Positions 52,850-61,496 are shown, counted from the stretch's first letter. The stretch is DNA of 64,000 nt from Anaerocolumna sp. AGMB13025 (GCF_029689925.1 NZ_CP121445.1:4014501-4078500); one strand, 5' to 3'. Program-made: numbers and translations. The notes: generated from the letters alone by a model not told the origin.

Positions 52850-53857
52850 TTATTGAATGTTAAGCGAAATCTTACCAATACCACAATCTAATGTAAAGCT
52901 GTTTTTTGCATCGTTATTCTTCTTCGTCTTTGAATTTACACCGCTGTAACTGCTACTATTAATTATAACAGTTCCTATACCACAGTCAATACTATAATTG
53001 TAGTCCTCTTCCTCTCCCTCCATATCAAGATCCACATTGCCGATTCCACAGGTTACATAATTGTCGCCGGTAATAGTTCCTGAGGCTCTGAGGTTTCCGA
53101 CACCGCAATTCATGTTTGCATCGCGGGCCTCCAAATTATCTATAATTAATTCTCCGGTATCAATGGAGTAGGAAGACTTATTGCTGGCTGTAAGCTCATC
53201 AATCTTTAAGCTTCCTGCTCCGACACTGATATCCGCATTTTTAGCTGTTAAACTATCGGCTTTTATGGTACCTGCATCCAGTATAATATCCAGATTATCA
53301 AATACAAAGTCCTCAGGTACGGTTAATTTAATATTGGCCGATTTAAAAGGATGGGAATTGGAGGAGGAAATCTTAAATCCAAAAACCGAGACTTCATTTT
53401 TCACCTCAGATTGATCTAGAGTATCACTAATATTCCATACTCCATTATCTATGGTATTTTTAACTACATCATCCGGCACACCATCCACATCTAGCTCAAA
53501 ACTCTCACCTTCTGAAATGGTTACCGTTCCATAAGTGATATCAAGAGATAGCGATTGAATTTTACTTAAACTTTTTCCACTATCTGAGGTTACGGTTTCA
53601 TTCTGTTCCTTTTCGTTTTCGTAATCGGAATACTCTGAAACCTCCACATCCTTTTCCACCTGATTATCCCGGTCAACCCAGTCATCCCTGTCTAGCCAGG
53701 ACCCGGTCTCAAAACTATTATCTCCAAATGGAATACTAAAATTCTTCCAATTATCAAATATGGAATTATCAATGCTGAATGCTACAAAACACAGGACTAT
53801 GCCAATTAGTACGGAAAATCCGGCTATCCGTAAACAATTTTTTAAAAACACTCTCAT
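52850..53857 (-). CDS. DUF4097 (adhesin-like beta-helix) membrane protein
   Basis: A 335-residue protein with one N-terminal membrane segment (IAGFSVLIGIVLCFVAFSI), an acidic linker (about 50-100) and a repetitive beta domain. SLSLDITYGTVTISEG is followed by turns such as LDAGTIKADSLTAKNADISVG, typical of DUF4097. It overlaps the DUF1700 gene by 4 bp (ATGA). It is probably extracytoplasmic and anchored; the function is unknown. Confidence 0.87.
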   Translation of the reverse strand: MRVFLKNCLRIAGFSVLIGIVLCFVAFSIDNSIFDNWKNFSIPFGDNSFETGSWLDRDDWVDRDNQVEKDVEVSEYSDYENEKEQNETVTSDSGKSLSKIQSLSLDITYGTVTISEGESFELDVDGVPDDVVKNTIDNGVWNISDTLDQSEVKNEVSVFGFKISSSNSHPFKSANIKLTVPEDFVFDNLDIILDAGTIKADSLTAKNADISVGAGSLKIDELTASNKSSYSIDTGELIIDNLEARDANMNCGVGNLRASGTITGDNYVTCGIGNVDLDMEGEEEDYNYSIDCGIGTVIINSSSYSGVNSKTKKNNDAKNSFTLDCGIGKISLNIQ

Positions 53858-54717
53858 GCGGGTACCCTCCTGTTCTGAAATGGCAGTCTGCAGAAATTAA
53901 TAAACCCGCGAATAATTAACGGCATTATTTTTGAACTAAGTAAAATGGTAACCATGGCAAATACTAACCCAATCCCAAACAGGATTAATCCACCTCCGGT
54001 AAAGCAAAACCCTAAAGCCGGAAAAGTTATCAGTCTGAAAATACCATATACAGTAACACCAATTCCTGCAATAATCAAAACCGCGGATACAATAACAAAG
54101 GTGAGCCACAGTGCAGCAGCCGTAATAGCTGCAGCTAAAAACAAACTAAAAATTACTGCAATTATCGGTATTCCGACCGGGATTGCAAAAATGCAAAGGA
54201 GTATAATTAAGATAACTCTTAAGCCATTCCTGTTTTCCTTGCCGTCTGGACTATCATTATACCCGTCATCCTCACTGTTATTATAAGTTCTGTTATGTTG
54301 TCTGTTCTGTGTATTTGCGTATCCATAATCTTCGTTTTGTGAATCAGTGCCATATCCGTTATTCTGAGTATTCGTATTATAATCTGTATCTATTGTCTCT
54401 TTTGAGTTGTTGTTATCTACCTTAACTGTTTTACCATTTATTAATTCATATTTAGGTTCATTAAAACTTTCATCTTCATATCCATTTTCCGTAAAGTAAC
54501 CGCGGTTTTTCACTTCCTGCTCGCTGGCAGTTAAGTCTGCTTTTATACCGGCTGCTACACTGACCGGCGTTCCTAACTCTGATATGATTGCCTGCTCTCT
54601 GTCCGGTCCTGCATCTTCAAAATAATCGGAATAATACTTAAGTGCCTCTGTTCTTTCTTCCAAAGAGATATCAAATAGTAATTGTTCCAATTCATTCATA
54701 AATTCATATTTGGTCAT
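53854..54717 (-). CDS. DUF1700 family membrane protein
   Basis: A 287-residue protein. The N-terminal DUF1700 domain (MTKYEFMNELEQLLFDISLEERTEALKYYSDYFEDAG) is followed by an Asn/Asp/Tyr-rich disordered linker (about 95-165) and four membrane segments. The ATG directly follows the padR stop (TAG-ATG), showing tight coupling. PadR-DUF1700-DUF4097 units are common in Firmicutes and are thought to respond to envelope stress. Confidence 0.87.
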   Translation of the reverse strand: MTKYEFMNELEQLLFDISLEERTEALKYYSDYFEDAGPDREQAIISELGTPVSVAAGIKADLTASEQEVKNRGYFTENGYEDESFNEPKYELINGKTVKVDNNNSKETIDTDYNTNTQNNGYGTDSQNEDYGYANTQNRQHNRTYNNSEDDGYNDSPDGKENRNGLRVILIILLCIFAIPVGIPIIAVIFSLFLAAAITAAALWLTFVIVSAVLIIAGIGVTVYGIFRLITFPALGFCFTGGGLILFGIGLVFAMVTILLSSKIMPLIIRGFINFCRLPFQNRRVPA

Positions 54718-55038
54718 CTAAAAATTCACCCCCACGAACATGTTATTAATTTTACTGTAATAGGCTTTCCATTCATCATAATATAACCTAAGCTGTATCT
54801 TTCCTTTATCGGTTATCTTATAATACCTTCGGTTCCGTCCATCAAAGGCCAAATCATAGACTTCCAGACAGTCATCTTTTTGAAGACGTCTTAAAACCGG
54901 ATACAAAGTAGATTCGGAAATTTCAATTACCTGTCTTACATCCTGCGTAATTTTATATCCATAGGTTCCCTCATGTTCTTTTGATACAACTGCAAGAACT
55001 ATCGCATCGAGTAATGCTGCTCCCGTATTGAATATCAT
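54718..55038 (-). CDS. PadR family transcriptional regulator
   Basis: A 106-residue winged-helix protein: ALLDAIVLAVVSKEHEGTYGYKITQDV, then ESTLYPVLRRLQKDDCLEVYDLAFDGRNRRYYKITDKGK, the standard PadR pattern. It has the short C-terminal dimer helix of the PadR-s2 class. AAAGGAAG before the ATG. It likely represses its own operon. Confidence 0.93.
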   Translation of the reverse strand: MIFNTGAALLDAIVLAVVSKEHEGTYGYKITQDVRQVIEISESTLYPVLRRLQKDDCLEVYDLAFDGRNRRYYKITDKGKIQLRLYYDEWKAYYSKINNMFVGVNF

Positions 55039-55600
55039 GTAATCTACTTCCTTTCAAATTACTACTCCTATTTACCCTTTATTCCACTTAATTAAATAAT
55101 AAGTATTATTCCGTTAATATAGCCTGCATCTTATATATTCCATCTTATATATTCCATCTTTTATATTATTTTCTATTCCATATTATTCATCATTCTATAT
55201 TATTGGCTGTTGTATATTATTTCATCTTATATATTATATGCCGTATAATATTGTTTGATAAATATAATATATATTATTTTTTAATTAGTGTCAATGCTTT
55301 TTTGTCTTTTAAATATTAATATTTGTGTACGCTGCTTATATCTATTACTATACCGATTTTTCTTTTATACTAATTTTCTCTAATTTTCTCTTTTCCAAAA
55401 TAAGAATTGCCGAGAAATAAAAATGACTCTTTCACATTCAATAAAAATAAAGATTATATTATCAAAAATTTCAATCCAAGTTTAGTAATCAACAGCTGCA
55501 TCCCTTTTTTGCAGCTATTCCAGTAAACTTAAATTAAAATTTACGATAATATAATCCTTATTTTTCTTAGTACTGTTTCTATTCCATCAGACAGCTGAAA
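55039..55600. other. AT-rich intergenic region with degenerate repeats
   Basis: 562 bp without a gene. CATCTTATATATTC is repeated exactly at 55127 and 55141 and recurs in degenerate form to about 55240. A small AGCTGCA/TGCAGCT hairpin lies near 55490-55520, without a good U-run. Confidence 0.6.
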
Positions 55601-56230
55601 TCAGCGCTGAAATTCTTTCATAAATTGCTTTATTCTTTCAAGGACATCTTCCCCGCCGATTACAAATATGGTATCTCCTCTTTCAAAACCGCCGTATGGA
55701 CCGGGCGATAATACCAGGGTATCGTTTCTTTTTATTGCTATGATTGTTGCACCGGTATTTTGCCAGAATTTAGTTTCTGAAATGGTACAGTCAATCAGTT
55801 TAGAGTCATTATCTATTTCGATTTCGAGGGGCGTCAATACATTTAAATTCTTAAGCCGGTCTGAAAAATCAACGATTGTATCTATTTTTTCATTAATAGA
55901 ATTTTCTATGTCTTTCTTTTGAGATAACAACGCTTTTATTTCATTCTTGAGAGAACGAATGGTATCCTTGTTCTGAAATTTTTTTACAAAGGAATAAGCA
56001 TTATTTAATGAGGATATATAGATACCGCTGCCCTGGGCAGGCACAACTACCTGCATATCCTCCAAAAGATTAACGGCCCGCCGGATGGTTTCCGGTGATA
56101 CATTATATTCACTGGCTAACGTTGAACGACCGAAAATTCTGTGACCTTCTTTGAATTCACCGTTACAGATTCTTCCGGCTAAATCTAAGGCAATATTCAT
56201 ATATCTTGGATTATCAATTCTTTGGCTCAT
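55601..56230 (-). CDS. BusR-like regulator: GntR winged helix fused to RCK_C (TrkA-C) domain
   Basis: A 209-residue protein in three parts: GntR-type winged helix (about 1-75, with STLASEYNVSPETIRRAVNLLEDMQVV), coiled coil (about 85-125) and RCK_C domain (about 130-209, FWQNTGATIIAIKRNDTLVLSPGPYGGFERGDTIFVIGG). This is the architecture of BusR, the c-di-AMP-dependent repressor of the betaine importer in streptococci and lactococci. Here it stands just downstream of an OpuC importer with its own promoter. That it binds c-di-AMP and controls opuC is inference from the fold and position. Confidence 0.85.
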   Translation of the reverse strand: MSQRIDNPRYMNIALDLAGRICNGEFKEGHRIFGRSTLASEYNVSPETIRRAVNLLEDMQVVVPAQGSGIYISSLNNAYSFVKKFQNKDTIRSLKNEIKALLSQKKDIENSINEKIDTIVDFSDRLKNLNVLTPLEIEIDNDSKLIDCTISETKFWQNTGATIIAIKRNDTLVLSPGPYGGFERGDTIFVIGGEDVLERIKQFMKEFQR

Positions 56231-56266
56231 ATCGTATCCTCTTGGAGTATTTTCAAAATATCAGTA

Positions 56267-56296
56267 ATTATAACATTATTTTAAACGTTTTGACAA
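56267..56296 (-). promoter_or_regulatory. Promoter of the BusR-like gene
   Basis: Minus strand TTGTCA (56291-56296), 18-bp spacer containing AAACGTTT, TATAAT (56267-56272). Confidence 0.6.
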
Positions 56297-56439
56297 TAAT
56301 ATATTTGATAAATTTAGATACAAATATATAACCAAGTGTTTGTAACTATTTTATAGAAAGAATACAGAATAGAATACAGACCTAATCGTAGGAATGATTG
56401 CGGTTGGTTTATCGGAAATTTGCATTTACATATAGGTAA

Positions 56440-56530
56440 AGGAACGGGTGCATATTAAGAAAATGCAGCCGTTCCTAAGTACAACCCGGAACACATTCAA
56501 GCAATATAACCTGATTCTCTAGCTCAGGTT
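56440..56530 (-). terminator. Two hairpins after the osmolyte-binding protein gene
   Basis: AACCTGA/TCAGGTT (56508-56530) and AGGAACGG-TGCAT/ATGCA-CCGTTCCT (56440-56476), both 3' of 56569. U-tracts are weak, so they may stabilise the 3' end more than terminate. Confidence 0.5.
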
Positions 56531-56568
56531 CATATAACGATAATTAATAAAACCAATGCTTACTGATA

Positions 56569-57465
56569 TTATTTTTCCACTAATCCGATAGATACCAGGA
56601 AGTCACGGGCTACGGTTTCTGCTTTCATGCCTTCGTCGTCTACTTTGGCATTTAGTTCCTGCATCGCTGATTCATCAATCTTCCCAGCCAGCTTATTAAT
56701 TGCTCCTTCAATTTCCGGATATTGGTCCAATATGTCCTGGCGTACAAGGGGAACACAGTCGTAGGGTGGAAAGAACTCCAAATCATCTTGTAGTATTTTA
56801 AGATCAAATACCTTAATCTGCCCATCGGTTGCAAAAGCATCAACTACATCAACTTCTCCTGAAGCGAGAGAACGGTACATAATCCCGTGATCCATTCCCT
56901 TGACTTCCTTAAAATTCATATCATAAGCGGACTGAAGTCCTGGATATCCATCCGGACGGTCTTTAAATTCAAATTCGCAGCCCAGGGTCAGTTGGCCGGC
57001 TGTTTTTGTCAGATCGCTGAAGGTATTAAGATTATATTTCTGTGCTGTTTCCTGTGTAACCGCAAGGGTATAGGTATTATTAAATCCTAAAGGATTCAAT
57101 GCTTTTAGTTTATCTTGTTTCACCAGACTGTCAGCCTTATCAAGCGTTTCCTTGGAAGTTCCTGTTTCTTCCTGATAATAATTAACTACGATGGTTCCGG
57201 TATAATCGGGATACATTTGTATATCATTATTTTCTAATGCAGTCCAGGCAACATTCGATCCGCCAAGATTAACTTTTCGAATTACATTCAGGTCCGTATC
57301 AGCCTCTACCAGATCTGCCATCATGTGAGCAATTAATATATTCTCAGTAAAATTCTTTGAACCTATGGTGATTGTGCCTCCGTTTTTTGGTTTGCTCCCG
57401 CTGCATCCATAAAGTGCAAGAACAAGTAAGGCAGTAAGTCCTGCAAGTATTATTTTCTTTTTCAT
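56569..57465 (-). CDS. opuCC: Glycine betaine/choline-type substrate-binding lipoprotein (OpuCC/ProX family)
   Basis: A 298-residue lipoprotein: signal MKKKIILAGLTALLVLA, lipobox LYGC near 21. The OpuAC-type fold follows, with TITIGSKNFTENILIAHMMADLVEA, NNDIQMYPDYTGTIV and VVDAFATDGQI. It captures quaternary ammonium osmolytes outside the membrane. GGGAG before ATG. Last gene of the ATPase-permease-binding protein operon. Confidence 0.92.
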   Translation of the reverse strand: MKKKIILAGLTALLVLALYGCSGSKPKNGGTITIGSKNFTENILIAHMMADLVEADTDLNVIRKVNLGGSNVAWTALENNDIQMYPDYTGTIVVNYYQEETGTSKETLDKADSLVKQDKLKALNPLGFNNTYTLAVTQETAQKYNLNTFSDLTKTAGQLTLGCEFEFKDRPDGYPGLQSAYDMNFKEVKGMDHGIMYRSLASGEVDVVDAFATDGQIKVFDLKILQDDLEFFPPYDCVPLVRQDILDQYPEIEGAINKLAGKIDESAMQELNAKVDDEGMKAETVARDFLVSIGLVEK

Positions 57466-57496
57466 ATGAATCTCCCTTCTTTACTATTTTAATAGA

Positions 57497-58153
57497 TTAA
57501 GCCTTTATTCCCCTGGGCGTTGTTGCTTTCTCAAGAACTCCCAGCAGCCAGTCAAATACCAGTGCCAGTAGTGCGGCCGGAAATGCACCGATTAGCACCA
57601 GGGCATCAATATTTCTGGATATTCCAAGGAATATAAAATCCCCAAGACCTCCTCCTCCTATAAAAGCCGCAAGTGTTGCAGTTCCAACATTTATTACCGT
57701 AGCTGTCCGGATTCCTGCCATCATAACACTAAGGGCAAGGGGCAGTTGGACCCTGAAAAGGATCTGGAAATCTGTCATACCCATTCCCTTTGCCGCCTCC
57801 AATGTCGATTTATCCACATCCTTTATACCTGTAAACGTATTACGTATTATGGGCAGAAGTGAATATAGGAACAAGGCTGCTGCCGCGGTCTTTATTCCTA
57901 TACCAAACAGTGGTATCATAAAACCTAAAAGGGCCAGACTTGGAATTGTTTGTAATATACCGGCTATTCCCAGGATTGGAGCCTCCAGGGTTTTTGACCG
58001 TGTAATTAGTATTCCAAGTGGAACGCCGATTAGAATGGCTATTAACATAGAAATAAAAACAAGTTGTACATGCTGAAGCAAGGCTTGAAGTAAGTCGGTC
58101 CAACGCATGCCAATCTGATATATAATCTGAGTCCATATCGATTCGTTTCTCAA
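57497..58153 (-). CDS. opuCB: Osmolyte ABC importer permease (OpuCB-like)
   Basis: A 218-residue permease with about six membrane segments and the EAA loop EAAKGMGMTDFQILFRVQLPLALSVMMAG. The start is TTG, overlapping the ATPase stop in TTGA, with a G7 ribosome site (58161-58167). Only one permease gene is present, so it would act as a homodimer, unlike OpuC systems with OpuCB plus OpuCD. Confidence 0.9.
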   Translation of the reverse strand: MRNESIWTQIIYQIGMRWTDLLQALLQHVQLVFISMLIAILIGVPLGILITRSKTLEAPILGIAGILQTIPSLALLGFMIPLFGIGIKTAAAALFLYSLLPIIRNTFTGIKDVDKSTLEAAKGMGMTDFQILFRVQLPLALSVMMAGIRTATVINVGTATLAAFIGGGGLGDFIFLGISRNIDALVLIGAFPAALLALVFDWLLGVLEKATTPRGIKA

Positions 58154-59283
58154 GTGAATTCCCCCCCGTCTTCAGACCATTGATTTGAAAAAAAGCTTAA
58201 TAGTGAACCTTTGGTAACAATACCAATTACCTTGTTAGTATCATCAACCACGGGTATAATGCCATAAGCAGCTTTTGCAATCAACTTTAATGCATCCTTA
58301 GCTGTAGCTGAATGACCTAGAACTAATTCCACCGGATGTATCAGCTCTTTTAAAGTCTGATTATGTTCTTTCATAGCCTGAAGCTCATAGCCGGATAACA
58401 CCCCTAGTAATTTTCCGCTTTCATCTCCAACAATCAAGGTATCTGTCTTACGCTGCCTCATAATGTTTATCGCTACCGACGGTGCTTTAGAGGGCAGAAT
58501 CAACGCCGGGTTATCCCGCATAATATCGGTTACAGGAATATAGTCCGGATTTTGATAAATCCTCTTCTTTCCGATAAACTCCTCAACAAAGCCGTGAGAA
58601 GGATTACTAAGCAATTGATCCGGAGTATCCAGCTGCAAAAGCTCACCATCCTTCATAATAGCAATCCGATCACCTAATTTTAAAGCTTCATCCATATCAT
58701 GAGTTACGAAAGCAATTGTTTTATGCATCTCTGACTGAATACGGAGCAGTTCATCCTGAAGCTGTTCTCTGGTAATAGGATCCAGGGCCCCAAAAGGTTC
58801 ATCCATCAATATAATATCCGGATTTGCCGCCAGAGCTCTGGCAACACCAACCCTCTGCTGCTGACCCCCTGAGAGTTCTTTTGGATAACGCTTGGCATAC
58901 TTTTCTGGTTCCAATCCTACCGTATTCATCAGTTGATTGACACGTTCCTTGATGTCAGACTCTTTCCATTTATTCAGTCCCGGAATCAATGCAATATTTT
59001 CTTCTATCGTGTAATGCGGAAATAAACCAACCTGCTGAATAACGTAACCTATACTGCGGCGTAGTTTAACCGGATCCATAGTTTCAATATCTTTGCCGTC
59101 AATCGTTATTTTACCCCCCGAATGAGTAATAAGGCGATTGATCATTTTCATAGTTGTTGTCTTACCGCAGCCGCTGGGACCAATGAGCACCAGCAGTTCC
59201 CCGTTATTTATTTCAAAATTCAGGGATTTTACGGCTGCAGGACTACTACCGTATTTTTTACTGACGTTTTCAAACTTTATCAT
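58150..59283 (-). CDS. opuCA: Osmolyte ABC importer ATPase with CBS domains (OpuCA-like)
   Basis: A 377-residue ATPase: Walker A GPSGCGKTT (35-43), signature ELSGGQQQRVGVARA, Walker B IILMDEPFGALDP, then two CBS domains (about 255-375). CBS pairs in OpuCA sense ionic strength or bind c-di-AMP. The open frame continues to 59457, but the promoter (59307-59335) lies inside that extension, and AGGAG precedes the ATG at 59283, so the shorter start is right. First gene of the operon. Confidence 0.93.
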   Translation of the reverse strand: MIKFENVSKKYGSSPAAVKSLNFEINNGELLVLIGPSGCGKTTTMKMINRLITHSGGKITIDGKDIETMDPVKLRRSIGYVIQQVGLFPHYTIEENIALIPGLNKWKESDIKERVNQLMNTVGLEPEKYAKRYPKELSGGQQQRVGVARALAANPDIILMDEPFGALDPITREQLQDELLRIQSEMHKTIAFVTHDMDEALKLGDRIAIMKDGELLQLDTPDQLLSNPSHGFVEEFIGKKRIYQNPDYIPVTDIMRDNPALILPSKAPSVAINIMRQRKTDTLIVGDESGKLLGVLSGYELQAMKEHNQTLKELIHPVELVLGHSATAKDALKLIAKAAYGIIPVVDDTNKVIGIVTKGSLLSFFSNQWSEDGGEFT

Positions 59284-59306
59284 ATTTCTCGCTCCTTCCT
59301 CACAAG

Positions 59307-59335
59307 AGTATAACACTATTTTTGCCAATTGACAA
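59307..59335 (-). promoter_or_regulatory. Promoter of the opuC operon
   Basis: Minus strand TTGTCA (59330-59335), 17-bp spacer, TATACT (59307-59312). An inverted repeat TGTTAC-24-GTAACA (59355-59390) lies upstream of -35 and is a candidate regulator site. Confidence 0.72.
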
Positions 59336-59427
59336 CCTTTGATTTTAATAAAGTTGTTACTTAGTCTTTTTTTCTTATCTTTTGGTAACACCTGTACAGC
59401 TATTACAAACAGCCCTAAATCACGCAA

Positions 59428-59471
59428 AATAGGCTGACTTCTCGAACTTTTAGTCAAGAAGTCAGCCTATT
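59428..59471. terminator. Terminator between sdaAA and opuC
   Basis: A perfect 15-bp stem, AATAGGCTGACTTCT / AGAAGTCAGCCTATT, with a 14-nt loop. The U-tract on the minus strand is short (TTTT). It lies 57 nt after the sdaAA stop. Confidence 0.75.
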
Positions 59472-59527
59472 ATAATTAACTATTATAATTACGTATTATC
59501 GTTTATGTTCCGTGAAGACCGAATCCA

Positions 59528-60400
59528 CTACTTACACATCTGACATCTGCTGCAGGCACTTGGAGCCGCCGCCAGTCCGCCAAGTGCGGTTTCTCTTAGT
59601 TCATGGGGGATACTGCGTCCTACACTATACATTACGGATACCGCTTCATCAAAGGGGACAATGTTCTTAATGCTGCTAAGTGCAATTTCAGAACTTACCA
59701 AAGCGTTGGATACCCCCATAGCATTTCTCTGCTGGCAGGGTGCTTCCACAAGACCTCCTATCGGGTCACAAACAAGACCTAACAGATTTGCGATAGCCCC
59801 AGTAGCCCCATGCAGGCACTGTCTTGGTGATCCACCCATTAATTCTGTTATGGCCGAAGCCGCCATGGCTGAAGCAGATCCGACCTCTGCCTGGCAGCCG
59901 CCCTCCGCACCTGCTACGGTTGCATTATAGGCAATGAGATAACCGATTGCACCGGCATTAAACAAGGCTTTTACCATTTCTTCATCCGTAAACTCCATCT
60001 CTTCCTGAACCGCAAGGAAGGCACCCGGTATCACCCCGGAAGATCCGGCGGTAGGAGCTGCCACAATCAAGCCCATGGAACTGTTCACTTCAAGGACTCC
60101 CATAGCATATGAGATCGCTTTTGACATCAGGGTTCCGCATACCGGTGTTTTACCTGATAGTCTCCTCTCATTAAGCTTTGCAGATTCACCGCCAATTAAG
60201 CCCCCCATGGATACAATATCCCCCTTTAAGGCAGCCTTAGCAGAATTCTTCATAATGGACCAGGCATGATCCATTCTTTTCATAACTTCATCCCTGTCAG
60301 CTCCAAGATCTTCTACTTCCCTTAAAATCATTGCTTCTGAGATCGTTATATTTTTTTCATCACATATTTTTAAAAGTTCCTGACCTAACTTAAAATTCAT
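59528..60400 (-). CDS. sdaAA: L-serine dehydratase, iron-sulfur dependent, alpha subunit
   Basis: Catalytic half of the anaerobe-type enzyme converting L-serine to pyruvate and ammonia. The 290-residue protein has SMGLIVAAPTAGSSGVIPG, AEVGSASAMAA, CDPIGGLVEAPCQQRNAMG and the terminal cluster ligands CSRCQMCK. The frame runs to 60433, but GGGAG (60407-60411) selects the ATG at 60400. It follows the beta subunit by 118 bp. Confidence 0.95.
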   Translation of the reverse strand: MNFKLGQELLKICDEKNITISEAMILREVEDLGADRDEVMKRMDHAWSIMKNSAKAALKGDIVSMGGLIGGESAKLNERRLSGKTPVCGTLMSKAISYAMGVLEVNSSMGLIVAAPTAGSSGVIPGAFLAVQEEMEFTDEEMVKALFNAGAIGYLIAYNATVAGAEGGCQAEVGSASAMAASAITELMGGSPRQCLHGATGAIANLLGLVCDPIGGLVEAPCQQRNAMGVSNALVSSEIALSSIKNIVPFDEAVSVMYSVGRSIPHELRETALGGLAAAPSACSRCQMCK

Positions 60401-60405
60401 ACAAA

Positions 60406-60489
60406 ACTCCCGTCTGCGCGCTAAAGCGCGCATAATTTCAGGATGTCAAAAACCGCTCTTTGTTTTTGATTTACTCCCGTCTGCGCGCT
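60406..60489 (-). promoter_or_regulatory. Duplicated ribosome-site module before sdaAA, with GC hairpin
   Basis: ACTCCCGTCTGCGCGCT occurs at 60406-60422 and again at 60473-60489. The copy near the start forms the hairpin GCGCGC TAAA GCGCGC (60416-60431), which ends 4 nt from the ribosome site. The distal copy has no start codon at a usable distance. Confidence 0.6.
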
Positions 60490-60518
60490 TTTGCATCTCT
60501 GCGCTTTTGTGCACTGCC

Positions 60519-61199
60519 TTACAGCTTTTCAATTAAAAAAGCATTGAATACACTGTTCAGTTCCTCAATTTTATCAATAACATCCTCATCAATGGGCTGA
60601 TCGGTTTCAATAATGGAATATGCTATGGTACCTTTATTCTCTCTATATAATTTCATAAAAGCAATATTGATATCAAATTTACTTAATATATTGGTAACTC
60701 CTGCAACAACTCCCGGCAGGTCCTTATGTCTGATTACCAGAGTATGGTAATCACCGGATAAATCAATTTCAACTCCGTTAATTTTCTTGATAACTGCCCG
60801 GCCTCCGCCTATGGAGATACCAGTGACAGAGGTTTCCTCATTCTCCTCATCAGTTATAATAATATCCACCGTATTGGGATGAATGTCCGGTTTTCCGATA
60901 TTAGTCTCAAATACATAATACAGTCCGGTCTCTTTGGCGTGTGCAAAGGATTCCTTGATTCTGTAATCCTCTGTATCAAACCCAAGCATACCAGCTACTA
61001 GGGCACGATCCGTACCATGTCCCTGATAAGTCTGGGCAAAAGAACCATACAGGATGAATTTAACCTGTTTTATGGGTCTTTTAACCATGTTCCGAGCCAG
61101 TCTGGCAATCCTTAAAGCTCCCGCAGTATGGGAACTGGAAGGACCGATCATATTAGGCCCGATAATATCAAAAACGCTCATTTCCTTAGATGCGTACAT
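60519..61199 (-). CDS. sdaAB: L-serine dehydratase, iron-sulfur dependent, beta subunit
   Basis: A 226-residue partner of sdaAA: substrate-binding domain with IIGPNMIGPSSSHTAGALRIA, then a C-terminal ACT domain (HTLVIRHKDLPGVVAGVTNILSKF) likely for serine regulation. The ATG at 61199 has AGGT 8 nt upstream; the later ATG at 61181 is too close to AAGG. First gene of the pair. An inverted repeat TGTTAAAGTT / AACTTTAACA lies just before its ribosome site (about 61209-61240). Confidence 0.94.
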   Translation of the reverse strand: MYASKEMSVFDIIGPNMIGPSSSHTAGALRIARLARNMVKRPIKQVKFILYGSFAQTYQGHGTDRALVAGMLGFDTEDYRIKESFAHAKETGLYYVFETNIGKPDIHPNTVDIIITDEENEETSVTGISIGGGRAVIKKINGVEIDLSGDYHTLVIRHKDLPGVVAGVTNILSKFDINIAFMKLYRENKGTIAYSIIETDQPIDEDVIDKIEELNSVFNAFLIEKL

Positions 61200-61351
61200 T
61201 TTTTGACCTGTTAAAGTTTAAATTAATTATAACTTTAACATACTCCTTTCTTATTCCTAGTATTTTACACAAACAAGCTTTTCATGAGCCATTGAGTAAA
61301 AACTTTACTTTCTTTCGTAATAATAATTGAAAATCACTATTAGTTACAAAT

Positions 61352-61496
61352 CAAACTTCGCAGTTATTTTGGTCTTGGTATGCTTGATAAAATCAGCAAG
61401 GAAGATGTTTAGAAAGCATTGATTATATTATGTTTTCAATTTAGCTTTAGGGCTGATTTTATCAAGTGTTTTTAAGTTTATTAACTGCAAAGTTTG
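61352..61496. repeat. Inverted-repeat element, copy 2 (CTTGATAAAATCAG termini)
   Basis: Inner 15-bp perfect repeats CTTGATAAAATCAGC (61383-61397) and its complement (61452-61466). Outer repeats CAAACTTCGCAGTTA (61352-61366) and TAACTGCAAAGTTTG (61482-61496) pair at 14 of 15 bases. AGGGCTGATTTTATCAAGT is shared exactly with copy 1; the interior is not. Confidence 0.75.

Noticed and set aside
59284..59457. N-terminal extension of the OpuCA-like ATPase
   Set aside because: The opuC promoter lies inside this stretch, and a good ribosome site precedes the ATG at 59283.
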